Shown piece by piece: positions 21,320 through 36,400 of a stretch of DNA of 64,000 bases. A model generated the notes under the pieces. It was not told where the DNA came from and did no database searches. It saw only the letters and a list, made by a program, of their open reading frames with translations. Made by a program: the position numbers and the translations under genes. The DNA is from Lonicera japonica (Eukaryota; Streptophyta; Magnoliopsida; Dipsacales; Caprifoliaceae): NCBI GenBank assembly GCA_021464415.1, contig CM038469.1, forward strand, positions 26,653,736 through 26,717,735, written 5' to 3'. The first letter of the stretch is position 1. Every line of letters starts with the position of its first letter.

Positions 21320-21410
21320 GCTTTTAGTTTGATGTTTGCTTTAACTTTTATTGCCTTTTTGAGAGAATCGAAGATCATCGATTAATTTCTCCTGCGATCC
21401 ACCATCTGAT

Positions 21411-21414
21411 ATGG
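21411..21414 (+). CDS. RHD3-like exon 1 (coding part, ATGG)
   Basis: ATGG followed by the donor GTACGT. It supplies the start codon and the first base of codon 2. Joined to exon 2 it gives Met-Asp in frame with the GTPase. The TATA box and donor support it, but so short an exon is an inference. Confidence 0.6.
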
Positions 21415-24400
21415 GTACGTTTAATTCAACTTTTATTTATATTACTCACAATCTTCTGTTAATTTATTGATATACATATTCCTTTTTTTTTGGCACTCAA
21501 TTTATGTATATATATACCCAGATTATCATACATACTTTATTCACAAGCGATTCATATATGTATATATATATATTTTGAAGATTTTTTTTTAACAATAATA
21601 ATAAATTACCTATTGGTTAAGTGATTCATTTCTGTCATGAGTAAATTTTTTATGAAAAAAAAGTGTTGTAAGAGTAAAATTAAAAATAAAAATAGTAGTG
21701 TTACGTAGTTCGTAAGCTTGTCAACGGATTAAATTTAAATCGGATCTTGGTGAATTCAAAGGTTTTTATGAAAAAATTATCAGATCGGATCTAAATCGGA
21801 TCATATAATGAATTTCCAAAATATTGATCTATATTCAAATTGGTTCGGATCGGATACAATCCGACTCGTCTAAAATTTTATTTATCTAATAATTAGTTTG
21901 TAAATATAGAAAAATAAAAAATTAATGAAACTAACTTAAATGTTAGGCATACCAATAGTTGAAGTTCTTATTTTTTGGTAAAAAGAAACTTTATTTAATA
22001 TTATTTTAGTTAGAGTTATTTTTTTAAGTGTAATACGGTGATAAATATTAATAACGTTAAATTTAAGCATACAAGTGTATTTTATATCGAATTGGATTGC
22101 AAATAGATCAGATCAATATATACTTAAATTCAATTCGATAATCAAAGGATTAACGGTTTTGAATCAAATTTAAATATACATAACATAAAACTCAATTTAT
22201 ATTTAATTCATTTACAGGCCTAGTATCATGGAACTCTTTACCGTCCCTCAAACAAGGCTTTCAGGCTCCTCATAAAAATTTCAATCAATGACATTAATTA
22301 AGGAGTAAACTAATTTTGATAAAAGTTATCTGCACTCTCTTTTCGATGTTATAATCTTTTAAAATAAAATAAAAAGTATCTTCAAAATATATACTAAATT
22401 AAAAGGCTAAAATTCGAGTATAGATTGATTGAACCTCCGCTATCAATTTAAGATGACGGGCGGTAGACAAAGTCTAAATAATTACCACCTAATTCTTTAG
22501 TAGATTAATTTTACTAATTTTTTTTTAAAATTTTGAAAATGATTTCCATGATTAATAAATTAATTTCACCAAATTTCATTAAAAATTTCAATCGAGAAGT
22601 GGGTTAAATATATATGTTTCCATATTAATTAATTATCTACTAATAAATCATAAAGGCTTTTAATATATTTTCAACTAATACTGGACTAATATTAAATATA
22701 ATCAATGGTAAATTAGAAATATTTACATTTGTTAGTTTCCAATATTTTTGTGAAGTAGTTTTTACTGCTAAAATATGTTTCAATAACTTAAAAGTTTATA
22801 ATATTAAAAGTACCAAATTGGTTTTCAATTCTTATCTAGATGGGCTCCAAGTAATTAGAAAAATTGTAATATTTAATTCTTACTAATAATACTTTTTAGA
22901 TTAAAACGTTTGATACGTTTTGATCCAATCGGAATATAATATATTTTTTGAAAAAATATACTTAAAATATCATATAATTACAACACACCGTGCGTGTCAT
23001 GTGGGTAGGGGTGGGACAGATCAAGTACAAGCTTATACATATGGAAACGATGCGGGTACGTGTTTTTCAAAACAAAACTTGCACTGTGTTGGGTTATTTC
23101 TAGTCGGTGAATCATGCACATTGAATTTGGATATAGATATTTTATGAACTAAAATCTCCATAATGAGTTGGATTTGGTCCGGATTCTTTTTTAAGACGGA
23201 GGCGGTATGGGTTCCACAACAAAAACTCAGCACAAGTTCGTGTTGAGTTCTAGTTCAAGTTCACGTAAATTTAACATGTTTGACTTGACTCGACTTGAAT
23301 ATAGTAGTTTTTCTTTAAATATTCTTATAATATCTTATAATATCATATAATATAGTAGTTTTTCAGAACGAAGCCATTACCCGTTGAGTCGAGTTCTTGT
23401 TAATTAAGCAGGGATCATGGAAAAGGCGCAAAGTAGAATTAACTATATTATTGTAAAGAATCACATACTTGGCACATAATGTGTTGGGTAATTAGCAAAA
23501 ATAACCACTCAAGTTTGAACCAAATCCCTCGCTCGTCCCTAAAGTTCAATTTTGGTTGAAATATCCTTAAAGTTCAATTTTCAGTTGAAGCATCCTTAAA
23601 GTTCCAAATTTCGGCTGAAACATCCTTAAATTTCCAAATTTTGGTTAAAACATCGAAAAATGCCCCTTAAAAAAGTGGTTAGTGACAATCGGACGCGTTT
23701 TCCATCCATCTTTTCAACGGGGCAACCAGTTTTGAATAAGTGAGGAAAAATTAGACACTTTAAGGACGCATCAACCGAAAATTGAACTTTAGGGACGAGT
23801 GAGGGATTCAAGTCAAACTTTAGGAGTTATTTTTGCTAATTACCCTAATGTGTTTGTAAAATGGCATATGTTTGTATATGGTGATCTGAGTACCCGAACA
23901 TTCAGACTACAGGTTTGAGGATTTGGCACACAATTTGTTTGTGAATTGAATTGAGAGAGGATTGTTTAGTTAACCTATAACTTCCAAGTACATGATGAGT
24001 TTGATCCTCTCTAAGTTATTTTTTAAAAGAATGAAATTGCCATAGTGCTGTTGAAGTGTGGAGGACTCTTTTAACATATAATAATTTGGTTTTTTTCCGG
24101 AGCAGTGACTTGAATTTTCTTGCTGATCAATGTATATATTCATCTTACTTCTGCAGATCAGAGAAACAAATCTTTTGCTTTCGTCCTCATAGATGAGAAT
24201 GGTACATTGAATGATGCTGGACTTGCAGACTTTGTAAAGGAAGAAAAAATGGCAGAAGGTGGACATTTTCTTATATCGATCATGGGTCCACAAAGCAGTG
24301 GTATGGATCATTCTCCTGGCTCAACATTTTTTATTTATCCCAACAAATTAACTGTTTACACGATTTAAGCAAGGCTGGCCCTGAGGGCTGGTATGCAGGG

Positions 24401-27400
24401 TGAGCAACTACTCTTATTGTAATAAGTAGCTTTTATAACTTATTCAAGAGGCCCAATACTTTAAACTTTGAATTAGGAAAAGGCACTACAATCCTACAAC
24501 AATCTTGTATACGAGAGAAGGATTCTTCATTTTAACGAACTTTTGTACAGGGTCTTTTATATCTCATGACTGGCCTATTTACAAGTTGGACAATTCCGGC
24601 GAGGGTCATTTACTAGTGGGCCTAATCCGTTACACATTCTGGATAACAATTTAGAAAATAAGTTACACTTTTTCTTGATATTTTTTTTTCCCTTTTTTAC
24701 TTTTTGTGATGAACAGGAAAGAGCACACTTCTAAATTGTTTATCTGGCACAAACTTTGCGGTGTTGGCTGGTAAGAGTAAAAGGTATGTACTAATGAGGC
24801 GATTATAATTATTTTTTGATAGGAAGCAGAGAGATTTTTATTGATACACCAGGAATTTATACAACTGAATAAGAAATATAACAAGAAAGCAAACAAAGTG
24901 ATTCAAAACTTGAACTAATGCAGCAAATTAAAATAAAGAGATGCTACAAAAATTTCACATCCACCCGAGTTTCTTCTTTATCAGCAGTTTTGTCTTCAAA
25001 ATAGTTTCTTCCCAGCAAAACGCATTATGATACATCTCCATAGACATTTGAACTTTTTATTATTTCCGAAAGACAGTAATCCATTAAAAAATAAATCCTG
25101 CCATGTGAGAGCAAAGCTCCCGACTAAAACTAGAAAACTTTCGATGCAACAAAATATGAGCAAATCTTCCCAGTACTGCTCTCACACAAGTATATTGACT
25201 CTCCCCCTTTGAAGCCAGCAAAGCAAAAATATGGGATTCCTTCCTTCTTAAAAATATAAAAAATAAAAGGAGAGTCTAGCAATACATCAAAGAAAGAATT
25301 GCTAGAAAGATACTGCATGTATCCCCGTTCAAAATTCTCATATCACAAGAACTGATTATATATGGAGAGGAAGACAAAAGAGAGACAAGTTCTTCAGACT
25401 CCCATTCATTAAGATCGCGTCTACAGGTGACATTCCAAGAGTAATTATTAGAAGTGACCAAGATACAAAAAAATCAATAAGGACCAAAACATTAATGTCA
25501 ATCCTATACAAAATTGGGGAAAGATGATGCCAAAGGTGAACTACCTACACCCGTTGGTCTTCCCAAAGCTTGACTCTTCCCCCTCTCAATCTTTGAAAGA
25601 TACGTGTTTCAGGAAGACATCCAAGCCTTGTGATATAATTTCAAAGAAGAGTGTAAGTACCAGTATCCGTCACTTTTGAATCCCAACCATTAGCAAGAAC
25701 TAATATTTACTTTTATGATTTTACAACAAAGAGAGTCGCGTTCAGCACTAGCGAGCCTTTCCAGTTTTGCATTATTATCCATATTGATGCCTAATATTCA
25801 CTCTTTGACATGTTGACTTTTTGTATTAACTTTGACATAATCACCTAACAAAACTGTTGGTCGGAAAACAACCCTAGAGGGGGGGTGAATAGGGTTTTTA
25901 AAACTAAATGCGGAATTTAAAAATCTTTTCAAAAAGTTTAAGTAAAACAATTTACTTAACAAATATATCAAGGAATGTAAGCAAATAAACAATCAAGCAT
26001 AAGAGAAAATAATTAAGCAATCTCAAGCAATAACAAAACAATCAATAATAAAGAGATTGAGTTAGAAAGATTGAACCGATTTGAAGTCCAAGACGTTTTG
26101 TCCACACGGTTTTGGTTTACCAAACCATAATCCGCGCTCGGTTAGTTCCCCGAGAATTTCCACTAATTCCAATCTCCTTCCGGGTGAAGATCAAACCACT
26201 ACAAGTGTTGTTGTCTCACACACTCTTTACAAATATTGCTTGACCACAATATTCTCACAAGACACTCTCTTGCTAACCTTGTGAAATTTACCTTTCACAA
26301 AAACTAAACAAGAATTTTCCTTCTTGTTTTTCCTATGAGATTTACCTCTCACAATGAAATATAATTATTTGGTGATTCACACCAATTTACAATAACTCTC
26401 ACAAGTGTATAAAGAATACAATTTGAAGCTCACACTAGAGTTATCATATTTGATCAAGATGATATAGCTCAAATGATAATAATTGATCAAAAACAATTTC
26501 TTGAATCTTTAGATATTGAAGATAGATGAAGTATGGAGTATGAGAGTGATTCAAGGTGTTTAGAATGAGTCTTGGAAGTCATATTTATAGTCCCAAAAGT
26601 GATATAGCCGTTTGTGAGGTTTGGTAGAAGTTTTGTACCAAAAATAGTAAAAAAATAGAAATCCAACGGCTATATTTAGGTCATCAGTCGACTGAGCAAG
26701 GCTCCTTAGTCGACTGAGTGACCATCAGTCGACTGAGCAAGCCCATCAGTCGACTGATGACCTCTGCTGGTCAGTTTTGCAGACAACAAATTTTTCCCGA
26801 TTTGTTTTGATCATATCTCATGATCCAGCCGTTGGAACTTGATGAAATTTTGTATGTAAGTACTATAATGTGTTATCTAACCGCTGTCAAAATTTCATAA
26901 TGATCGGAGTCCGGGAAGGCCTCCAACAAACCGTTAGATCAAAACTGCGCAAAAACGGAGCGAGTCTAGAAAGGGAAAAATAAACATTTTTGCAATTAAG
27001 TTCCAAAATCAATTTTGATGCTTGGGATAGGTTCCAAATAAGTTTCTAAGACTTCCAAAATAGTTTTTTGTATCAAAATTCATTCATATGAATTTATAGT
27101 GAATTTATTTCAAAACCGGTTTTTATAAGAATGTTGTTTTGAAATGATTTTCGATTCAAACTGATTTTGATCAATCTAAGAATGATATTTCAATATGTAT
27201 GAGCTATATAATCAATCAATGAATAAACTTTACATCAATCCTAAGCATGCACTCAATTACCGAATATGTGAGTCTTTGAATGCTTTGAATAGTTTCTTCA
27301 ACTTGATTCTTCTCTTGAAGCTTTTCCATATGATCCTTGATCTTGATCTTCATGGATTTGCATTGATAGCATGTGAGTGATGAAATTGATCTTCTTGCTA

Positions 27401-30400
27401 GTCCAATGCTTCGTTGACTTGATCGAATATTGATTCCATTGATCCTTGTCATGCTTCCTTTGAGCAATCATGCTATTCTTGATTTTCCAAATAAGAAATC
27501 TATAATCTTATATCAAGAACATGTTAAATTACACATGATTGATTTATTGTTATTATCAAAATAAGATTAAGACCTTCAAGGTCAACAAAAACAGTTATGT
27601 CATATTGAACTTTATTTTTAATCAGACATAAAAATATTGATTGGATGAGTCAATTCTTTTCAGGAGGGCTACCACTCATGGTATTTGGTTGGAAAAGTCT
27701 CCTAAACCTGGCAATTGCACTCTTGTTATGGATTTGGAGGGTTCTGATGGAAATAAACGAGGAGAGGTGCCTTTTCATACCTTTTAATAGTACTTCATAT
27801 TCTTAATGGGTCTTAAAATAAACATTGGACCATGCACACTATCTACACATTATTGTGTTTGGCTTGTAATTGATGCAAGCAATGAAGGTGCAAAAGAGTT
27901 TTTGCACCTAGCAGTGCACTCGAAATGGGTGTAAAATGCATTTTTCACCTGGGTGCAAAAGATGTTTTGCACCAGGCACAACACTTGGAATGGATGTGAA
28001 ACAGGTTTTGCACCTGGGCGGGTAAAATGGTAACAAGTCTATTTTTTCACTTAGTATAAATAGAGAGGCTTATTTCTATTTTTGTAAGATTTGAAAGAGT
28101 GTTGCTTTGTAAGAGTGAAAAAGAGAGAGACTTGTGCTTCGCTAGGGTTTAGCTAAGGTGGGAGGTGATCTTTGGAGGTTTGTTCTATTGATCTAGAGTA
28201 AGGATTATTGTGAGAGAATTGGTGTAAATTCTTGGTTATCAATAAAGTTGTTCACTCTTGGTGGAAGACCCAAAGGGTTCCATAGAATCTGGTGTGTGTT
28301 CTTTCTTTTGCTTTGCTCTTAATGGTCATTACCCTTTATCTTTCATCCATATTTGCTGGTTATTGTATTAGCCATTCTTGGTTTGAGCAAATATCCTATT
28401 GCTTGACGATTTTCGCTCGCCAAGTGTTTGTGGAAATTCCCGAAAGGGATTTCTCGGGTTTATTGGTGGATTTGGGACTTGGTTATTGTTCCCATGTTCA
28501 TAACAAGTGGTATCAGAGGATTCGGTTGGTGCCTAGTCATTGGTATAAAGGTTTGGCTATTGGGTGCAAGGTTTGTACGCCAAGCGTTCGATAAATGGCC
28601 GAAGGGACTCAAACCGGAGTTGTTGCAACACAAGCTAGTTCTTCTACCATTGTAGGTGTTGGGAGCACTATGGAGGTTAAGATAAATCCTTATGACGAGG
28701 TTATCAATTTTGATATTTGGCAAAGGTGGATGCGGGGGGCACTCGTCCAATCGAATTTGCAAGTTGCATTGCTTGGATTTGAAAAAAAGCCGTAAGATAT
28801 GTCCGAAGACCAATGGAATGAGATTGATAAGAAAGCTATATCCGCAATAGAGATGCATGTGACTGACGAAGTGTTAAGAAACTTGATGTCGGAGAAGAAT
28901 GAAAATGATATGTGGACTAGGATGGAGGAGTTGTACATAGGGAAGTCTATGTCCAATAAGTTGAACCTCAAGAAGCAAATTTTCAAGTTGGAAATGAAGG
29001 AGGGGCAAGATTTGAACAAGCACATTAGTGCATGAACTTGAGAGAATTGATGTTGTGTTTGATGATGAGGACCGCGCCTTATTGTTGCTTGCTTCATTGC
29101 CAAACTCCTATGATCACTTCATTACTACATTGATATTTGGCAAGACAACGCTCAAGTTTAATGAGGTTGTCAAGGACCTCCAATCACACGTGGCCATGAA
29201 AAAGGGAGGTAGCGGGGCAAAGCTCTTCGTCAAGTGAAGGCTTAGTTGCCAAGAGTGGTGGTGGTGAACAAAGTGGACGGTCAAGGTCACGGGGTGCCAA
29301 GAATAGAGTCACGGGTCAGTTTCAATCAAGAGATTGAGTAATTGGGAGTGCTTTAAGTGTCACAAGGTAAGCCACATTAAGAAGAATTACCTGGAGCTAA
29401 AAGGTAAGAAGGCGAACGCTCCAAGGGAGGTTGCGGGAGTTGCGACCCAAGAGGTGGACCAAGAGGTTAACACCGATGTTCTTAATTATTTTTTAGCGAA
29501 TCAAAGTAGTGGGTGGATTCTTGATTTCAGATGCTCTTATCACATGTGCCCGAATCGCAATTGGTTCATTGATTACACATAATGCAACGGAGGGGGAATC
29601 TTTATGGGTAATGATGCTACATGCAAAGTTTTTGGTATAGGCATAGTGAAAATAAAAATGTGGGATGGCGTGACCCGTATGCTAAATGATGTTAGACACG
29701 TACCTACTCTCAAGAAGAATTTGATCTCCTTAGGCACGCTCGATTCAAAAGGGTGTGTGATTCAAGTCGAAGACGGGGCTATGAAGGTAAAGAAGGGATC
29801 AATGGTGATTTTATGTGAAACAAAGTCACCGAACAACCTTTATAGGTTGAAAGGAACCATGGTGGTTAGTGCAGAGGTGGTTTTCATGGAAGCGAAAAGG
29901 GATGAGCTTTTGTTATGGCACATAAGGCTTAGCCATATGAGCCAACGGGGTATGGAGGAGCTTTATCGACGAAAATTGTTGAAGGGTATCCATGAGTGCA
30001 AGTTCAATTTCTGCAAGTATTGTGTGATGGGCAAGCAAACTAGAGTTTGATTTGATACCGTGGAACACAAAAGCCGAGGTATGCTTGATTATATTCACTC
30101 CGATGTGTGTGGTATTTTAGAGGTAGTTTCTTTAAGCGGTTTCAAATACTTTATGACATTTGTTGACGATTATTCACGTCGACTCTGGGCTTACTACTTG
30201 AGAAAAAGATTCGAGGTTTTTGAAAATTGAAGGAGTGGAAGGTTATGGTGGAAAATCAAACGGGTCAGAAAGTAAAGTATTTGAGAAGTGACAACGGAAG
30301 GGAGTATAAGGATAGAGAATTCTTAAAGTTTTGCAAGGATGCCGGCATCAAAAGGCACTTTACCGTGAAAAAAACTCTACAACAAAATGGTGTTGTGGAG

Positions 30401-33400
30401 AGAATGAACTGTACCCTTATGGATAGGGCGAGAAGTATGAGGATTCATATGGGTTTGCCGAAAACATTTTGGGTGTTTTGTGTTGATCATGTCGTATACT
30501 TGGTTAATAGGTCACCGAATGTGAATCTTAGTTTGAAATATCCGAAAGAAATATAGTCGGGGCGAGAAGTGGACTACTCTAAGTTAAGAGTGTTCGGGTG
30601 CCTGGTATATGCTCATATTCCTAGCGAAAAGAGACTAAAGAATGACCCAAAGACTCACCGGTGTATCTTTCTTGGTTTTGGGGGAGAGGTGAAACGGGAT
30701 ATGATATTTGATGAGGGGGCTATGCTTAAGGAACGGGAATACCAAAAAATCAATGATAACGGTGGGATTAATACAGTCAAGATTCTAATTCTAGTTCTAA
30801 GTCCTTCGGTTACCGGAAGTAGTGGAGCATCTTCAAGCGGTAGTAGAGATGATTCTCATGAAATTCAACCGAATGACGATGCGGTTGTGGTGGAGCTAGA
30901 GGAGGAGGTGGAGCAACCGCAAGTGGTGGAGCCGGAACCATCAATAGCACGGGATAGACCACAACAGGCAATCAAACCACCCTCAAGGTTTGGTTGAGAA
31001 GACGAGGTCAACTATGCCCTTATTAGAAGTGAGGGTGATCCAACTAATTATAAATAAGCTATCCGTGTTGAAGACAAGAATAGTTGGATGAGTGCTGGTA
31101 GAAGAGATAGAGGCTTTACGAAAGAATTCTGTTTAGGATTTGGTTCCTAGGCCCAAAGACTGGAGCATTGTCGGTTCTAAATGGGTATTTAAGAAGAAAG
31201 AAGTAATTAACAAAGATGAAGCATTGAAATGCAAGACACGGTTAGTAGCGAAAGGGTTTTCTCAAAAGGAATGGGTTGATTATGATGAGATTTTTTTCCG
31301 ATTGTGAGACATACTTCGATACGGGTTTTGCTCGCTATGGTAGTTCAGTTTGACTTAGAGCTTGAGCAAATGGATGTAAAGACGACTTTTTTATGGTGAT
31401 TTAAGGAAAACGATTTACATGGCGCAACCGGAAGGGTTCAAGGAAGTAGGTAAGAAGAAATTTTTTGTCTGCTTAAGAAGTCCTTGTATGGTCTAAAGCA
31501 GCCGCCAAGGCAATGGTACCTACGGTTTGACTCATTCTTATTGCGGATTGGTTATCGTCAGTGTGATGGTGATCATTGTGCCTATGTTCAGAACTTTGAT
31601 GATGGCTCGTTTATCTTGTTGATGCTTTATGTGGACAATATGCTTATAGCGTGTCGAGATATGTCAAAGGTGAAGGAGCTCAAGGTGCAATTGGGCCAGG
31701 AATTTGACATGAAAGATCTTGGGGTCGCAGAAAAGATCCTTGGTATGGAGATTCGGAGAGATAAAAAGGTAGGCAAATTGTGGCTTTCGCAAAAGAAGTA
31801 TATTTCTCATGTCATTGAGAAATTCAATATGTCGAGTGTGAAACCGGTTTCTACTGCGTTATCTCCTCATTTTGCTTTGTCCGCAAAGTAATTTCCTTCA
31901 TCTCTTGATGAGTGTGCCGAGATGTCGACAACACCGTATGCTTGCACGGTTGGTTGTCTTATGTATGCCATGGTGTGTACAAGGCCGGATCTAGTTCACG
32001 CAATTGGAATGGTTAGTTGGTATATGTCGAATTTACGTAAAGAGCATTGGAATGCGGTTCTTCGATATCTACAGGGTACCAAGTCCTTGGGTATAGTGTT
32101 TGAGCGAAAAGATGGGGCTGATAGTGTTGCAGAATTCGTAGACTCCAATTATGCGAGGGACTTTGATAAAAGAAGATCCACCACGGGTTATGTGTTCATT
32201 TTGGCAAGTGAGCCGGTTTTGTGGAGATTTATGCTACAAGCAACGAGTGTTTTGTCTACGATAGAGGCAGAGTATATGGCACTCACGGAGGCGTCGAAGG
32301 AGGCGGTATAGTTGAAAGGCTTAGTGAGCGAGTTGTGCTTGAAGCATGAGAGTATTGTGCTACAGTGTGATAGCCAAAGTGCACTTTTCTTGGCTAATAA
32401 TCAAGTGTATCATGCTCGCACGAAGCACATAGATGTGCAGTATCACCGAGTTCAGGATTGGGTCAATTCCGGGGAAGTCGTCCTAAAAAAGGTGAATACG
32501 GATGAGAATGCAGCCGATATGCTCACAAAGCCAATAACCTCAGAGAAGTTTAGGCATTGCTTAAAGCTTCTTAATCTTACTTCATGTTGAAGGAGGAGGC
32601 TGTGACCTTGGATGTGTCGGGATAATCTCTAAGGGGATGGACGGTTCTTATCCCGAGGTGAAGCAATCGAGGTTGGCCTGAGATTACTCGCTAAGGTGGG
32701 ATTGTTGTGTTTGGCTTGTATTTGATACAAGCAGTGAAGGTCCAAAAGAGTTTTTGCACCTAGCAGTGCACTCGAAATGGGTGCAAAATGCGTTTTTCAC
32801 TTGAAATAATTTAAAGAAAACTAGGGTGAGCCATTTGCTCAGTAGGGGAGGTACAGGGCATATGTTAAAAAACATCTATATAAACATATCTTTCAAACCA
32901 TGTTTAATTCGATAATATCAACAAGAACCATATTCATCAAGTGACTATGCATGAATGTGCTAATGCAGGTTACCTCCCGTATTAACCGATTACCGAACAA
33001 TAGAGAGCCTGAGCTGTGAGTATATTCCAATGCCACCGAGATGTCAAATCACTAAATTGATACCCTGGGATCAATTGCTCCGATCCCATATGAATATAGA
33101 TAACAACGGCCCTGGGATTAATCATCCCGATCCCATATAAACATCGATAACAATAAAACCATAATGCTTTGCCAATTTGCTTAGATTCCCAGGCTCCACA
33201 CTGGTGGCTTATAGGCGGCCAAATCAATATGATATGATGTAAGCCTTTCATGAGATAACTTGTCAAACTAGGAATCATGAATCCATATAGGAATTTGCCA
33301 TAAGAATTTCCGAGCCTTTACACTATAGCCAAGCTTCCAGTTGACACAACAATAATATGTACAGTATGCAAAACATGATAGTTGTAAACACATAAGGCAA

Positions 33401-36400
33401 TTTATGCCATACACACTTTAACCCATCTTAAATCATATATCTTAGTGTATATCATTCATCAATAAATCAAGTTCATCACAAAGATCACTCATAGAACCAA
33501 GAGATATTTCATATAATTCAAATAACCATTTATATCAAGTGTGAATGGCATATCTTACCTCAAATCATGCATACATAGCCTTAACAATCACAAGAATTTC
33601 ATAATCTCACTTATATTCCATTACACAAACCAATACGAGTCAAACACGACCAATATTGATAAACAAAAGTAAATCATCAAGTTTTGAAGGTAAGAAAACC
33701 CCTATCTTAACTTATTAGCAAAGAAGAAGAAGGAAAGACGAGGATTCAGGCCTTTCCTCAAACCATCCACGTGAAGAAGATGATGAATAGTAACTAAGAT
33801 AATGATTTGGATGATTTAAAGCTCAAATCTCGGATTAATGATGAAAGATGAGCGAAAAGCCTTCAAGAAACCCACCTCTTTCTCTCTTTAGAACCTTCTA
33901 GTGTTTAGGGGGTGTTTGGGTCGAAATATGAGTGAAAAATGAGATAAAACCGACTTAAAATGGGTTAAGTCGATGCACTATTCTGTACGGCGGACCGGTA
34001 TGTCAAAAACAGAGTACCGGTCCGCAGCCAAGATTTTCCTAAAATTTTACACGCCGGACCAGTATGCAAAAATCGCATACCAGTCCGCAGTTAAAATTTT
34101 TCCTAATTTGTATACGCTGGATTGGTATGCTTAAATTCTTATACCAATCCGCAGGCAATTTTTTTGCCTTGCTACCATTTTCTTGTTTTGGCCATAACTT
34201 CTCGCTCAAAACTCCGATTAAGATGGTCTTTATGTCCACGGAAAGGTAATTTCGGTATCTACAGTTTACGGACAGAACTTTTCTCTAAATTATGGATAGA
34301 TAATTTTTTAAAATTACAAATTCCACACAGAATGAATATAATACACATAATTAACTTTAAAATAAACATAGTGTGTCACAAGATAAGTCTCTAGTGCCCT
34401 CCTGCAAGCGAAAACCATATGTAATGTTGAGCTGTAATGTTGAGCTTGGACCGAAGGTGAAGGAACCGTTATGAACTAAGAGGCTTAGTAAGGATGTTCG
34501 AAATCTAGTCAGCAGTAAAAATAAAACAACAGTCAATAATTTATTTGCAACTTTTTCATGCACAAAACGGTAATCAATTTCAACGTGCTTCATGCGTGCA
34601 TGAAATACCGGATTGGCCGTGAGATAGATTGCACCTACTTTATTGCACCATAAGGTTAGCGCACAAGAAATGGAGAGGCCGAGTTCAATAAGTAGCAATT
34701 GTTCCCAGGACCCTTCGACTGTGGCATTAGGTAATGCCGATTCAGGACTTGAGCGAGCCTTAGTGGCTTGTTTGCGGGAACTCCAAGAAATAAGATTTCC
34801 ACTAAAAAATATACAGTAGCCACTAGTTTAACAACGATCATCCACACAGTTCGCCCAATCCACAACATAAAATATATACCAAAGTCGGGTGACTTAAAGT
34901 GGATAAGCCAAAATGAAAGGGGATTTTTAAGATACTGCAATAATCGCTTGACAGCACTCCAGTGCTTGGTAGTTTGGACAATGCATAAGCTGGGAAACTT
35001 GTTTATAGCAAAAGAAATATCCGGCCTTGAAAGTGACAAGTATACAAGAGCAACAACTACACTTCTTCTATATTCTGTGGGTGGCGGTAACGGTAACGGG
35101 TCGCTAAAATTGGCCGACAATGGACGAAAGGTAGCCATTGGAGTTGACATAGGTTTGGCATCAATCATGTGCACTAAAGTAAACCAAGTATGTGCTTTCA
35201 TTGAGAGAGAAACAACCCAGTTGATGTTAGTAGAACTTCTATGCCAAGAAAGTGATGTAATGGTCCCAAATCCTTAACCGTAAATTCACTACTTAGGGCA
35301 GTAATGATAAAAGCAACAAGCTAGAGAAAATGAGCTGCCTGTAACAATAATATCGTCGACAGAGATAAGAATGTATAATAACACGTCTAGCTTTTTATAT
35401 ATGAATCGATTTGTATCTGTTTTGGAGGAGACAAAACGAAGTTCAAAAAGACTAATCGAAAAACGAGTATACCAACCACGTGGAACCTGTTTGAGACCAT
35501 AAAGCGACTTTTTAAGTTTGTACACATAGGATGGATATTTTTTATACCGAAAACCTAGAGGTTTAGCCATATAAACATCTTATTGTAGATATCCATGTAA
35601 AAATGCATTTTGTATATTGAGCTGCGAAATAGACCATCCAATAGAACCACACGAATTATTGTGGGCTTGATGACTAGGCTAAATGTGTTACGATAATCAA
35701 TGCCATATTGATGTTTATAGCCTTTGGTGACTAACCGAGCTTTAAAACGAGAAATCGTGCCATCAGAATGTCGCTTTATTTTAAATACCCATTTGCCTCC
35801 AATTATATTTGCATGAGGTGGAGTAGGGACTAAATGCAAACTACCATTTTTTTCAAGAGCAGCAAACTCAGATTGCATGGCTTCCTTCCATTCGGGAACC
35901 TTTATTGCTTAAGTATAAGAAGTAGGTTCGACATTAGAGACGAGCCCTTGAATTGGATATCGAGAAAAGATAAGTTTTTGGATAATATAGAATTAACTCA
36001 ATGAAGAAAAGGAAATATATTTTTGCTGTGTGTTTCCATTGATCTTTTTACATGATTATATATAGTAAGAAAGATAAGGATAAAGATACACCAAGAATAA
36101 TAGATAAATAATACATGATCTGGGTGGAACAATGATAAGCCTCACATAAAGCACAATTTTAACAAAGCAAACTCTCTCACTTTGGCTGTTGAGATAATTC
36201 TCCAATAGATAAGGGCTGGTGTTATTGATTAGTTGGTACCTCGCAGCCTCATTGTGAGGCTGTTTGTCGCATTTTAACATACCTTAAAGGTGCGCCATAT
36301 AGGGCTGGGTTCTTTTTCTGATGCTGATTGGGTAGGTAATCATATTGTATTTTTGTGGATGATAATCACGTTACTTGGTGGAGTACAAAGTAGAATCTGG

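Larger units (their letters stand above)
27851..32812 (+). mobile_element. Ty1/copia retrotransposon (TNT1-like), decayed, 3' LTR truncated
   Basis: The order is 5' LTR (27851-28505), PBS, gag, protease, integrase, RT, RNase H, polypurine tract and the first 110 bp of a 3' LTR. The 3' LTR starts TGTTGTGTTTGG at 32703 and stops abruptly at about 32812 where an unrelated LTR fragment begins. Many stops and frameshifts, and changed catalytic residues, make it inactive. It lies in sense orientation within intron 4. Confidence 0.88.

Noticed and set aside
34768..35277. 169-codon plus-strand frame
   Set aside because: It lies opposite the copia RT-RNase H read on the minus strand, which shows clear family motifs.
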